Positions 35,139 to 43,744 of a DNA stretch of 64,000 nucleotides are shown piece by piece. Under the pieces are notes generated by a model. That model worked only from the letters and a program-made list of their open reading frames with translations. It ran no database searches and was not told the DNA's origin. The stretch spans positions 1 to 64,000 of IMG/VR virus record IMGVR_UViG_3300021440_000013. The stretch is one strand, 5' to 3'. A program made the translations under genes and the position numbers. Within the stretch, counting starts at the first letter, position 1. Each line of letters opens with the position of its first letter. The DNA is from a virus.

Positions 35139-35180
35139 TCGGCCGGTGGTATTTAATCTTCTCTCTATGAGTAGATAACT

Positions 35181-35213
35181 CTAGCTGGAGGGCGTGAGCC
35201 CTCCAGCTAGTTT
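35181..35213 (+). terminator. Terminator after the abundant internal protein gene
   Basis: A 13-bp perfect stem (35181-35193 with 35198-35210) followed by TTT, 42 nt after the stop at 35138. Confidence 0.8.
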
Positions 35214-35250
35214 GATCACAATCCTGTTCCTAAGAAAACTCAAACATATA

Positions 35251-35264
35251 TATCCTACTTGACC
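35251..35264 (+). promoter_or_regulatory. Promoter-like motif (TATCCTACTTGACC)
   Basis: A variant of the TATCTTGTGAC-like motif, located between a terminator and the next gene and 58 nt before its ATG. Its position makes it the expected promoter of the gene at 35322. Confidence 0.35.
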
Positions 35265-35321
35265 GATACTTACACAAGTATCACTTTTCTGTAGTAAAAC
35301 CTGATCAAGGAGAAACAGATC

Positions 35322-36290
35322 ATGTCCGCATCCATCCTGAGTACCGCCCTTTCCGGTGTCAAGCTCTTTAACCTTTTCGATGAGGTTAAAGTAAAGAAAG
35401 CCGCCAAGGGACCCACGGTGCCTGTTGTTGAAAGTCTGACGAACTCGGCGGTTGACTTCGCGACGCAATTCAACATCGGCATTAACCCCTACACGGGAGT
35501 AAACCGCAACCTGCCTTTCTGGAAGGCAGGAGGCTACTCCAGTATGGCAGAGAAAGTTCTGGATCATGACCGGTTTTGTCTTGAAAAAGACATTCGTGAC
35601 ATGGTAAGTGAGCTCTCCGAGCTGGAGAGTGATTTCGTCGCCGCCAAGCGAAAAGAAGCAATTTCGCTTGAAAAGAAAATAGGTGAGCTGAAACTGAAGC
35701 TGGCCAAAAAGGTCTTGAAGTTGGAAAGCGTTGTAAAGAAGTTGGTGAAAGAATACGGTTTCCAGAGCTGGTATGGCGATTTGTTTTCTTATCCCACCGA
35801 TGCTCAGGGCACTGACGTCGCCGCCGTGCCCCAAGCCACAACCAGCCCGAAGGCAGAGAACGTCGCTCCTGAAACGGTGGCCACTCCGGCTCCGGTACTC
35901 CTGTCCGGCGAGGAACTTGCCAAGCGTTTTATGGAAGAACTCCTCAATACGGCGTTTTTGGCTGAACTCGCCAAGAAGCAGCCAGGCGAAGCAGAGCTGG
36001 CTGACCACATCCGGCACCGCGGTGAAGCTGTCATCCTTGGCTTGAAGGACCAAACTGACCCCGACGACTTTAAAGTTTTCTACGAAGCATTTAAAGAAAA
36101 CTACTCTTCTTCCGAGGAGCCGGAGCTGAAGGTGATCGAACCTGCCATCGTTGAGGTGGTCATGGAGGATGGCGAGCCTCGGAGCTTGGAGGAGCTGGTG
36201 AAAGCCGCCGGACCCAGCAGCGCCACGCTCATGGCTGAGAAGTTGGCCAAAGCCGCGAAGGCGGTCCAAAAGGCTAAGCGGAGGAAATAA
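35322..36290 (+). CDS. Hypothetical charged helical protein (322 aa)
   Basis: A 322-residue protein with a long Lys/Glu/Leu-rich helical stretch (about 90-150, probable coiled coil), an Ala/Pro/Thr-rich linker (about 165-195) and a basic C-terminus (…KAAKAVQKAKRRK) that might bind nucleic acid. AAGGAG precedes the ATG. It is monocistronic, between its own promoter-like motif and a terminator. No family recognised. Confidence 0.7.
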   Translation: MSASILSTALSGVKLFNLFDEVKVKKAAKGPTVPVVESLTNSAVDFATQFNIGINPYTGVNRNLPFWKAGGYSSMAEKVLDHDRFCLEKDIRDMVSELSELESDFVAAKRKEAISLEKKIGELKLKLAKKVLKLESVVKKLVKEYGFQSWYGDLFSYPTDAQGTDVAAVPQATTSPKAENVAPETVATPAPVLLSGEELAKRFMEELLNTAFLAELAKKQPGEAELADHIRHRGEAVILGLKDQTDPDDFKVFYEAFKENYSSSEEPELKVIEPAIVEVVMEDGEPRSLEELVKAAGPSSATLMAEKLAKAAKAVQKAKRRK

Positions 36291-36305
36291 GCCTTAATGG
36301 AAAGC

Positions 36306-36347
36306 GCTGGGGAGAGTAAAAACTCCCCAGCATTCTCTATTTTTTTG
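36306..36347 (+). terminator. Rho-independent terminator
   Basis: A 9-bp perfect stem (36306-36314 with 36323-36331) followed within 10 nt by a run of seven T. Confidence 0.8.
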
Positions 36348-36383
36348 GTAGTTTAAAACTACCCTTTAAAAAGGAGACAAATC

Positions 36384-36809
36384 ATGGCTGCCGTGATTGG
36401 ACCCAATCATTACGTGACTGGGCAGGTACTACGTTGTCCGTATGGTCAGGCGTGTGATAAACATGAAGAACGCCTCGCTGAAGTGCGTGTGGTAGGTGAA
36501 ACAGATAGCTCTGGAAGCGAACTGGTCGATATGTGCCAGGAATGTTTTCAAGATTACCTGCGCGATAAAAGGGACGCGCAAGACGAGTTGGTGCGTTGTC
36601 AGCTGTGCGGTTCATTGACAGACACGTGCAAAGCGTGGAAAGACCCCGAAGAAGGCTGGGGTGGTCCGCAGTATCAAGCCTGTCAAACATGTCGACACCA
36701 GCGAGAAGAGGCGTTTGCTGAGTCGCTCATCGATGAGGCTGAGGATAACAGCGACGAAGTCGACTATGATGAACTCGTTTTTGGTGTTGAACTTGAAGAC
36801 GACGATTGA
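36384..36809 (+). CDS. Small zinc-binding protein (141 aa)
   Basis: A 141-residue protein with nine cysteines that fit two zinc sites: C18, C24, C51, C54 and C72, C75, C100, C103 (CxxC pairs). The C-terminal 35 residues are very acidic (…EDNSDEVDYDELVFGVELEDDD). AAAGGAG precedes the ATG and a strong terminator follows. Such small zinc proteins with acidic tails often modulate host enzymes or transcription, but no specific function can be assigned. Confidence 0.7.
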   Translation: MAAVIGPNHYVTGQVLRCPYGQACDKHEERLAEVRVVGETDSSGSELVDMCQECFQDYLRDKRDAQDELVRCQLCGSLTDTCKAWKDPEEGWGGPQYQACQTCRHQREEAFAESLIDEAEDNSDEVDYDELVFGVELEDDD

Positions 36810-36814
36810 TAGCC

Positions 36815-36856
36815 AGGTGGGGTGGGTTTTGGCCCACCCCACCTTTTTCTTTTTTA
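36815..36856 (+). terminator. Strong rho-independent terminator
   Basis: A 12-bp perfect GC-rich stem (36815-36826 with 36833-36844) followed by TTTTCTTTTTT, directly after the zinc-protein gene. Confidence 0.9.
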
Positions 36857-36900
36857 TCTCTTTCTATGGTGTGACCAGTCTTTTATGGATAGAGTGTAAA

Positions 36901-37398
36901 ATGGAAAGTCCGTATGTGTGTAAAATAAGAGAGCTTTTAAAGAACGTCACCTTGGTTCTGATGGGGGACCTGGATAAGATTTGTGACCACGAGATTCTGC
37001 GATCGATTAAGACGATCATCGATGAAATACCTTCCGATTCAATTGACTGGGGAGAGGTCGTGCCAATTCGAATTAACCTCACCAAAGTCAACTTTACTTT
37101 GGCGCATTATGCCGCACTGTCTGGGAGCCTTCCTAAGGGCTTTATAGCGTGGTCGATCAGTGCGCTGATAGGTAACCGCAGTGTGAGTGTAGCGGAGATT
37201 GCAGCGCGTTTTAATAGCCTTCCTGAGGATTTTAAAGACTGGCATCTCGCTGATGAAAAAGGATGGTCGGTTGCGCACGTCTACGCATCACTTCGACCCA
37301 TGCCAGAAAGTTTTACCCAGTGGGACTTATCCACTGTAAACGATGTGACGGTGCGTGATATCGCGCAGTATGTAAACTCGACAGGCTACCCTCAATAA
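36901..37398 (+). CDS. Small repeat protein, ankyrin-like pattern (165 aa)
   Basis: A 165-residue protein whose residues ~47-160 consist of about four related units with a pattern LPxxFxxW.L…..V(A)…A near residues 50-75, 77-105, 107-133 and 134-158; the third contains GWSVAHVYASL, similar in spirit to the ankyrin G-x-T-x-L-H-x-A-A signature. I start at ATG 36901; the frame is open further upstream but that part overlaps the zinc-protein gene and its terminator. No good ribosome-binding site is visible. A protein-interaction role is the natural inference. Confidence 0.6.
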   Translation: MESPYVCKIRELLKNVTLVLMGDLDKICDHEILRSIKTIIDEIPSDSIDWGEVVPIRINLTKVNFTLAHYAALSGSLPKGFIAWSISALIGNRSVSVAEIAARFNSLPEDFKDWHLADEKGWSVAHVYASLRPMPESFTQWDLSTVNDVTVRDIAQYVNSTGYPQ

Positions 37399-37416
37399 AA
37401 GAAAGGTTTTTTAAAA

Positions 37417-37875
37417 ATGCAAGAAACCGTACTCGACATCGAAGACGCTGTGATTGTGAATGAGACTTCGCGTGAAGCGGTCGCTAAGAAACCGACGCTG
37501 GTCGTGAAGATTGATCGACATTCACCCTTTACCCCTTTGCCGTTTGTCTTTCTGGGTATGGGGGATGTGAATAAGCGCTACCATGCGTGGCTTAACCAAA
37601 AGGTTAAAGACACGCTAAACGATCTGGGTCACGAGACCAATAAAGAAGGCAAGCTGCGTAAGCGCTATATGGAGGCGGTTAACTTCATGCGCACGCTGGT
37701 CTTTTTGGCTGACAGTCTTACGAGCCATGAAGGGTTTGAGATCGTCTACACGGGTGTTCCGCTGCCCAAGAAGATCGAGTTCACGCCGGCGGTGCGTCAG
37801 GTGGTAGAGGACAGCAAAGAGCTGTTCTTGGCGTTGAAGGGGTATTATGCACCTGAAGTTAAACAGGCTGGATAA
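37417..37875 (+). CDS. Hypothetical protein (152 aa)
   Basis: An unrecognised 152-residue protein, 18 nt after the repeat-protein gene, preceded by GAAAGG. It is mixed alpha/beta with no membrane segment. A strong terminator follows at 37896. Codon use matches the moderately expressed genes around it. Confidence 0.7.
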   Translation: MQETVLDIEDAVIVNETSREAVAKKPTLVVKIDRHSPFTPLPFVFLGMGDVNKRYHAWLNQKVKDTLNDLGHETNKEGKLRKRYMEAVNFMRTLVFLADSLTSHEGFEIVYTGVPLPKKIEFTPAVRQVVEDSKELFLALKGYYAPEVKQAG

Positions 37876-37895
37876 ATAAAGTCTTAACAGAGATC

Positions 37896-37932
37896 GGGAT
37901 ACAGGGGCTTTACGGCCCCTGTATCCCTGTTT
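37896..37932 (+). terminator. Rho-independent terminator
   Basis: A 13-bp perfect stem (37896-37908 with 37915-37927) followed by TGTTTG, 20 nt after the stop at 37875. Confidence 0.8.
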
Positions 37933-37952
37933 GTAAATCGTTTTAGACCATG

Positions 37953-37968
37953 TACATCTTACGTGAAT
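37953..37968 (+). promoter_or_regulatory. Promoter-like motif (ACATCTTACGTGA)
   Basis: A variant of the repeated TATCTTGTGAC-like motif, lying between a terminator and the next gene, about 37 nt before its ATG at 38005. The preceding bases CCATGTACAT are shared with the copy upstream of 2270. Confidence 0.35.
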
Positions 37969-38004
37969 CTTTACCCCTACTCTTTTTTACGAGGTGTTTT
38001 TATC

Positions 38005-39444
38005 ATGGAAACGACTCAGCAAAACAAACCCAAGAAATCACGCCGTCCTGTCCCGGTCCCTCCTCGGTTCGTGGAGATGGACTCCACGCCTTCGAAGCAA
38101 AGCACGTTCGGGCAGTTTGAAAGAACGATGGTGATACACAACTTCACCAACCATCTTCTCTACATCCGTGACTCACGCGACTTTGTGTCGGTCGTTGAGC
38201 CCGAGAGCACAGTCAGACCGCGCCATACGAATATCGGTGGACACATTTCAGTTACTGAGACCTACACGATCCGTGGGGTAGATGCGGCTCGCCTTAACGC
38301 GATGCTTGTCGATCAGCATGTCTTAACGTCAACCATCAATCCTAACGTCGCAACAGCGTTTAAAAACTGTTACGACGAAAAGATCAAGGATGCGCAGGAT
38401 CGCTACGGCAGTCAACTTGATCCGAGAAGGATCAAGAACATGGTGGTCTCTTTCTCGCTGATTTGCACCTACACGCTTGAAAACCTCCGCATCAACCAAG
38501 TCATTCACTGTAAAGACGCGGGTGTGGTGATAGGTCTTAATGAGGAAGCTCTTGGTCACGTCTATCCGAACTCTGAGTTTTTGATTCAGACCAAGGATTT
38601 TACCGATGGGAAGTTTTACCGCGACGAAGTGTATAGCTCACTTCGTCTGGTCGACAATCACAATGAGATCGGCGATCAATACATCTGGCTTTTGAATGGT
38701 GTGCGCCACATTCCTGCGGTAAAGGACAGCTCGGTGGAGTCAGGGCTTTACGTGGTGGCGCCGCGTGCATGCACTGGTGAGATCGTGCATAGCGCAACGC
38801 GTTATTCGTTCGCTGACGCGCAGCGCTTGTTCCATATTCGCAGTACACAAAAAGAAGCCGTCGAGGCAGGTAACCCTCAGGTGTCTGAAGAAGTCGCTGT
38901 TAAGACCATTGAGAAAGAGACTAAGCTTCTTTCTGCCCAGGGTAAAAAGGAAGAGGCAGAGCACTCCACGCTCAAGAACCTCATTCAGAGTCTTCTGGCC
39001 TCCAAGGGCCTTGAAGACAGTCTTAATAAGTCTAAGGAAGAAAAGCGCCTTTCAGAAGAAAAGGCGCGCTTAGAAAGCGAAGAACGCGAGCGTAAAGCAA
39101 GCTACGAAAAACGTCGTATGGAGATGGAAGAAGCCGAGCGTCAACGTAAGGCTGAGTTTGAAGACAGTGAGCGTCGGCGCCGGCTTGAACTTGAAGAGTT
39201 CGAGCGTCAGCGTAAAACCCAAGCTGAAGATCTTGAACGCCGTATCAAACTGGAGTTTGAACAGCGTAAAGTGGAGCTTGACCGAATCTCGCAACTTAAC
39301 AAGATGAATACGGAGAAACGACTTAACCGGAACAAGGAGCGTTCCGAGAAGACCAAGATTCTTGGTGACATTATGAAAGCGGCGCCGGCGATATTCTTGG
39401 GTGCCTTGGGGTTATTCGCGATCTTTAAAACGCGAAGCGCCTAA
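38005..39444 (+). CDS. Coiled-coil protein with C-terminal membrane anchor (479 aa)
   Basis: A 479-residue protein in three parts: a globular N-terminal domain (~1-290), a long highly charged Glu/Arg-rich coiled coil (~300-450) with repeating ERxRK and FERQRK-type units, and a short hydrophobic segment near the C-terminus (AAPAIFLGALGLFAIF) followed by KTRSA. That is the layout of a tail-anchored membrane protein. I choose ATG 38005 with GAGGTG upstream; a GTG at 37963 in frame falls inside the promoter-like motif. Function unknown; tethering a phage structure to a membrane is one possibility. Confidence 0.65.
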   Translation: METTQQNKPKKSRRPVPVPPRFVEMDSTPSKQSTFGQFERTMVIHNFTNHLLYIRDSRDFVSVVEPESTVRPRHTNIGGHISVTETYTIRGVDAARLNAMLVDQHVLTSTINPNVATAFKNCYDEKIKDAQDRYGSQLDPRRIKNMVVSFSLICTYTLENLRINQVIHCKDAGVVIGLNEEALGHVYPNSEFLIQTKDFTDGKFYRDEVYSSLRLVDNHNEIGDQYIWLLNGVRHIPAVKDSSVESGLYVVAPRACTGEIVHSATRYSFADAQRLFHIRSTQKEAVEAGNPQVSEEVAVKTIEKETKLLSAQGKKEEAEHSTLKNLIQSLLASKGLEDSLNKSKEEKRLSEEKARLESEERERKASYEKRRMEMEEAERQRKAEFEDSERRRRLELEEFERQRKTQAEDLERRIKLEFEQRKVELDRISQLNKMNTEKRLNRNKERSEKTKILGDIMKAAPAIFLGALGLFAIFKTRSA

Positions 39445-39554
39445 CACTAAACCTTAAGGAGAACTTTTTTCTGGTAAAGACCAGATCCCCTGGTCTCTAA
39501 TAATCGGAGATTGAAAAACACTTAACCGCTTTGAATAATAAGAAGGGAAACATC

Positions 39555-41189
39555 TTGAATCACCTTTTTTCAAGAATGACCAAACGCTATACCCCGCCGA
39601 TGAATCGAGAGATCATGGAAGGGATGGCGATCAGCTCGATGCGCTTCTTAGAAGAGTATTTAGATGCGCAGATTCGTTCGGTCTGCGATGGTCTCCCGGA
39701 TTGTGTTAAGTATTTAAGTTACGAGCGCTGTACACCCGAAGAGGAATTTCAAGAAATCACCAAAGTCCGGAATAACCGTAGAAGCTTTGATCTGGCTAAG
39801 TCCAGTGTTTATTTGGTCAAGTATCACTTTGAGTTCACTGACCAAATGGACCATGTGCATCAGATCACGCGCTACATCTTTTTGCCCTTCGTTAATAACA
39901 CGGGCATTATGCACATCGGCGGGACCCAATATCACATTGTCCCTGTGCTGTCAGACAAAGTCTTTACCCCCGGACGTGACAGTATCTTTGTGCGCCTTAT
40001 GCAGGACCGTAACAACATGTTTCGGATCTATCACACGCTACATATTGATGGAAAGCGTGAATCCAGATACGTGGTGTGGGCGCTTATCTATCGTGGAGAA
40101 AATAAGGATGCGAGAATCACTCGCACCACCAATGCAAAAACGACCCTGTCTCACTACCTCTTCGGTAAGTATGGTTTTTCAGAAACCTTTAGACGCTATG
40201 CAGGCAGTGTGCCTGTCGTAGGTGGTGATGAAATCAACCACGAAACCTATCCGGCGAGTGACTGGATCATTTGTGAGTCAACCGGTGTTAAACCCCTTAC
40301 ATGCACAGATAAGCTTTACCAAAAGAGCCCGATTCGCTTAGCTGTGAAAAGAACGCAGTGGAACGCGTCGATGGAAACGCTGGTTGTAGGTTTTTACTAC
40401 ATCATCGATCACTTCCCGACACGCTTTCAACCGATCGTAAAACACCTCGACATGAGCAGTGAATGGAAGATCATGATTGGCTTCATTCGCTTTAGTGCCC
40501 AGTATGGTGAGGATAAACTCCATCGAGAAATCGTAGAACACTATGAGACCGTCGATGGCTACCTTGACACGGTGGCTAAAAATAAACTCGGAGAAGAAGG
40601 GATCGCACTAGAGAACTACTACGACTTATTACACTACATTCAAGTCAACTTCGGGAACATGGTCAAAGAGAACGAAACCAACGGTCTCTCGGTCTATGGA
40701 AAAACACTTGAAGTCCTGTACTATCTTCTTTATGACATTCTGTATGGTTTTACGATGGTGAAGTTTCGCCTTTGTAAGATTGTGAGTCGTAAAAAGATGC
40801 TTACGCTTAAAGATGTGACGGAGAACTTCCATCGCCGGGTGCGCATGGGCACCGTCTTTAGGCTCTCTTCGAACAAGATCATTACTGAGGCGGTCAGTTA
40901 CGGCGGCGATAACATTTACCCAAAAATCACAGCGATCATCGCGGAGCAAGAAAATCGCGCTGGCGCTAATCGAGGAACTTCTGATCGTGTCGTAGTGGGT
41001 CCGCAACATCGGATCGATTTGTCGATGGTCACGGTCGGCAGTGTACTTAACCTTCCTAAGAGCAATCCTACCCCGCTTGCTCGCATTAACCCTTGGGTAA
41101 CACTTGACCCTAAGACAGGCACGGTCATACCTAACCCCAAGTTCGAGAAACTTCTCGAAGAGAATTACCCGCTCTTTAAACTCTCGTAG
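39555..41189 (+). CDS. Probable phage RNA polymerase beta-like N-terminal fragment
   Basis: A 544-residue protein that resembles the N-terminal half of the beta subunit of multisubunit RNA polymerases. The segment 'TGIMHIGGTQYHIVPVLSDK' matches the beta 'GTFIINGTERVIVSQL' block in position and character, and the C-terminal 'SNPTPLARINPWVTLDP' resembles the 'NPLSEITHKRRISALGPGG' region before the second half of beta. The catalytic C-terminal half is not here, as expected for the split polymerases of phiKZ-like phages. The assignment is by eye and moderate. I choose TTG 39555 because AAGGGA lies 6 nt upstream; TTG 39531 and ATG 39576 are alternatives. Confidence 0.5.
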   Translation: MNHLFSRMTKRYTPPMNREIMEGMAISSMRFLEEYLDAQIRSVCDGLPDCVKYLSYERCTPEEEFQEITKVRNNRRSFDLAKSSVYLVKYHFEFTDQMDHVHQITRYIFLPFVNNTGIMHIGGTQYHIVPVLSDKVFTPGRDSIFVRLMQDRNNMFRIYHTLHIDGKRESRYVVWALIYRGENKDARITRTTNAKTTLSHYLFGKYGFSETFRRYAGSVPVVGGDEINHETYPASDWIICESTGVKPLTCTDKLYQKSPIRLAVKRTQWNASMETLVVGFYYIIDHFPTRFQPIVKHLDMSSEWKIMIGFIRFSAQYGEDKLHREIVEHYETVDGYLDTVAKNKLGEEGIALENYYDLLHYIQVNFGNMVKENETNGLSVYGKTLEVLYYLLYDILYGFTMVKFRLCKIVSRKKMLTLKDVTENFHRRVRMGTVFRLSSNKIITEAVSYGGDNIYPKITAIIAEQENRAGANRGTSDRVVVGPQHRIDLSMVTVGSVLNLPKSNPTPLARINPWVTLDPKTGTVIPNPKFEKLLEENYPLFKLS

Positions 41190-41249
41190 TGTCAGTAGCA
41201 GCTAACGCAGCGCGGCTGCACCCATTAAAAACCATCGGAGTCATGAACC

Positions 41250-43052
41250 ATGTCGATCTTCCCCATAGCCTCTCAGTACACACAAGCGGCGCCACCGTTT
41301 GTCCCGAACATACAAGTTTTCCCTCAGTATAGCCAGTTGGTCATCCCGGCGTGCTCGTTGGTGGCCAATCTTGCTGAGCAAGCAGCGCAGATGACCCAAG
41401 TGCGCGCGTGGATGCTGCAGATTCTCTCGAGCAACGCATGGCAAAATCAAGACTACGCCACAGCGGTTAAGTTTGCCATCGATTACCACATGCACCGAGT
41501 GCTCTCAGGCAAAAGTAGCTTTGGTGATTCTCTCACCAACGACGCCGGTATCGCCCTGACCCTCTACACGAGCTTTGTGGTCTGTACGACCACGGGGTTA
41601 CTCGACAGCGTTGATCCTAATCAACGCCAGCATCTGCAGTCGAACTCAGCACTTTATGTAAGCTTGGTGCAGGAGATCCAAGGGCTTTATCAGAACCAAA
41701 ACACACCTATTGGCCAACAGTCTTTTCAGCGCCCTGGGTTCTGGCAGGGCGCGGTACAACAAAGAGGGGGTGCGTTTGGTCAAGCGCATGTCAACCCGTC
41801 GGCATCTCAAACCTATATGGGGCGAAACACCACGGTACCAACATCTGTTCCGCGTCAAGGGGTTGTGCGTAATGTAACGGGTGAAGCGGCTGTCACAAAG
41901 GCCACTCCTAAGAGAACGCGTGGAAACAACTATGGTGCCGTGATCATCAACCCCATCAAAGAGATGGAAATGATCGACACGTCTCCTCTTGCGCCGGTGT
42001 TCGCTGAGGATGATAAAGTCTTTGATATCTCAGACGACGGTCCGGATTATAGCCGGACCGAAGAGCATGACCCCGTTTCTAGTGGGAAGAAAAACATCAA
42101 TCTCATCGACGCATATCTCGGAGAAAGCGGCATCATGGATCGTGAACTACATAGTCTGCCGTATTTTGGTGAGCACTACGAGACCCTCAAGCCCGTTGGG
42201 CGTGATGTTTTTGAAGCGATCGTCAACGCTGAAGAAGCTGAGGCAGAAAAAGAAGAGATCACTGTAAACGACGTCTGGTTTGTCGAGGCAACGCTCTCTG
42301 AGCTTTTGAATGTGGCATGGGTAAAAGCGCTGGGTAGCCCTCCTGGTCAAACACCGGTCCAACACTTTCACGGCTTCGTGGTCACGCCGGTGATTGGTCG
42401 AGCCAACCTGAAAGCCTATTTCGAGAAGATCCGGCCGGTGGTGACATTTGCCGACTTTTCGATTCAGTCCAAAGCATACATCAAGGCTGTTTCTGAAAGG
42501 ACAGATGGCGCGCGTGAACTGAAAGACACACTGGCCGCCATCGCACAGGTTGATCGCGTCTTGACAAAGATGCTGAATCACTTTTTGCTCGAAGTGATCC
42601 CGGTGCCGGTGTTTTCGATCGACAGCGCGATCCAAGACGGCTCTGAGGTTGTTAAAAACCTGAACGCAAGCGAAGCCAGTGGTTACCTCAACACCTTTAT
42701 GCGTTATCAACGTGCGGTGTTTGAGACGTTCTTCAAACACACCCGTCTTGAAAACGACAGTTTCTCTGGCGTAGTGGAGTACGAGCACGATGAAAGCGTC
42801 TTCATTGATCAGATCGCGGAGTCGTACTCGATCCTTTATATGGATGGTTCTCCTGGGGAGTTTAAGCTGTTGGAACACGACAGCCAGCTCGATATCACAT
42901 TGCATCAACTGATGCGCCGACTTGTGGAGGCAACCAGCGTGCTGGATAATAAAAAAATCATGGCAACGCGTCACATCTTGCTGTTTAGCGACGGCAGCCA
43001 TTACGACATGGTGAAGAAAGCGGATGGCAATCACCAACTGAAGCGGATGTGA
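41250..43052 (+). CDS. Hypothetical protein (600 aa)
   Basis: An unrecognised 600-residue protein. The first ~220 residues include a Gln/Pro/Gly-rich, probably flexible part (about 145-215); the rest is mixed alpha/beta and acidic in places. CGGAG lies 9 nt upstream of the chosen ATG. It is followed without a gap by the gene at 43053, so the two are translationally coupled. It may also be co-transcribed with the RNA polymerase beta-like gene 60 nt upstream. No catalytic motif seen. Confidence 0.7.
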   Translation: MSIFPIASQYTQAAPPFVPNIQVFPQYSQLVIPACSLVANLAEQAAQMTQVRAWMLQILSSNAWQNQDYATAVKFAIDYHMHRVLSGKSSFGDSLTNDAGIALTLYTSFVVCTTTGLLDSVDPNQRQHLQSNSALYVSLVQEIQGLYQNQNTPIGQQSFQRPGFWQGAVQQRGGAFGQAHVNPSASQTYMGRNTTVPTSVPRQGVVRNVTGEAAVTKATPKRTRGNNYGAVIINPIKEMEMIDTSPLAPVFAEDDKVFDISDDGPDYSRTEEHDPVSSGKKNINLIDAYLGESGIMDRELHSLPYFGEHYETLKPVGRDVFEAIVNAEEAEAEKEEITVNDVWFVEATLSELLNVAWVKALGSPPGQTPVQHFHGFVVTPVIGRANLKAYFEKIRPVVTFADFSIQSKAYIKAVSERTDGARELKDTLAAIAQVDRVLTKMLNHFLLEVIPVPVFSIDSAIQDGSEVVKNLNASEASGYLNTFMRYQRAVFETFFKHTRLENDSFSGVVEYEHDESVFIDQIAESYSILYMDGSPGEFKLLEHDSQLDITLHQLMRRLVEATSVLDNKKIMATRHILLFSDGSHYDMVKKADGNHQLKRM

Positions 43053-43685
43053 ATGATGAGTTCAGAACTGGAATGCCATCGTTTCCGTTCTGAACTGAGT
43101 TCCGTACAAGAAGAGAGCGTCAAGTGTTACCTGAGTCGAACGACGCTCCTTTGGAACTACATTGTTCAGGCGATGACGCAAGACGCGCGTGAGTTTGTTA
43201 AAGAGCCGGCATCGGAGGCTTCGGATGTTGTGTTTTTCACTAAGCTCATGGCGCATTTTGACTTGATCACCACGGGAGATATCGGTAAGGTCGAAAACAA
43301 ATGGAAGAAGTTTGTTTCTCAGTTACGTGAACTTCCTCAGTCGGTGCTTATCCACCGACTGAAGGATCTGGTTTGGGCGTATGAGACCGCTAAGAAACAC
43401 TACAGCTCAGACATCAAGAACCCGACACGTCTTCCTAAGAATAAAACGGTCAATAGCAGTCAGTCCGTTCGTTTCAGTCCGACGCACTTTACGATCAATG
43501 GTGACATGGTAACGATCGAGGCGCCCTTTAAATTTGAGATCATGCTTTCGGGTTTGAATGAAAAGCGGGATCCCGACAAGCTCTATACCTTCTCGATTAC
43601 CCGACGTCAGGTCAGTTTTGAAGAAGATATGGGACCTGCGCCAAAGAGCACCTCGTACGTGTTTACATTGAAAGAGATTGAATAA
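43053..43685 (+). CDS. Hypothetical protein (210 aa)
   Basis: A 210-residue unrecognised protein, starting directly after the stop of the 600-aa gene (ATG at 43053 or 43056). It is helical in the first two thirds with a beta-rich end. The immediate abutment suggests coupled translation and a shared function. A terminator follows. Confidence 0.7.
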   Translation: MMSSELECHRFRSELSSVQEESVKCYLSRTTLLWNYIVQAMTQDAREFVKEPASEASDVVFFTKLMAHFDLITTGDIGKVENKWKKFVSQLRELPQSVLIHRLKDLVWAYETAKKHYSSDIKNPTRLPKNKTVNSSQSVRFSPTHFTINGDMVTIEAPFKFEIMLSGLNEKRDPDKLYTFSITRRQVSFEEDMGPAPKSTSYVFTLKEIE

Positions 43686-43695
43686 GTGACATCGG

Positions 43696-43738
43696 ATAAG
43701 AGAGGGGCTAAAACCCCCTCTCTTATTTTCTTTTTTAC
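43696..43738. terminator. Terminator between convergent units
   Basis: A 12-bp perfect stem (43696-43707 with 43715-43726) with a CTAAAAC loop, then TTTTCTTTTTT. It ends the (+) operon and lies just before the stop of the convergent (-) portal-like gene at 43745. Confidence 0.85.
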
Positions 43739-43744
43739 CTTTAT

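Noticed and set aside
36661-36900. Upstream extension of the repeat-protein gene to 36661
   Set aside because: It would overlap the zinc-protein gene and read through a strong terminator.
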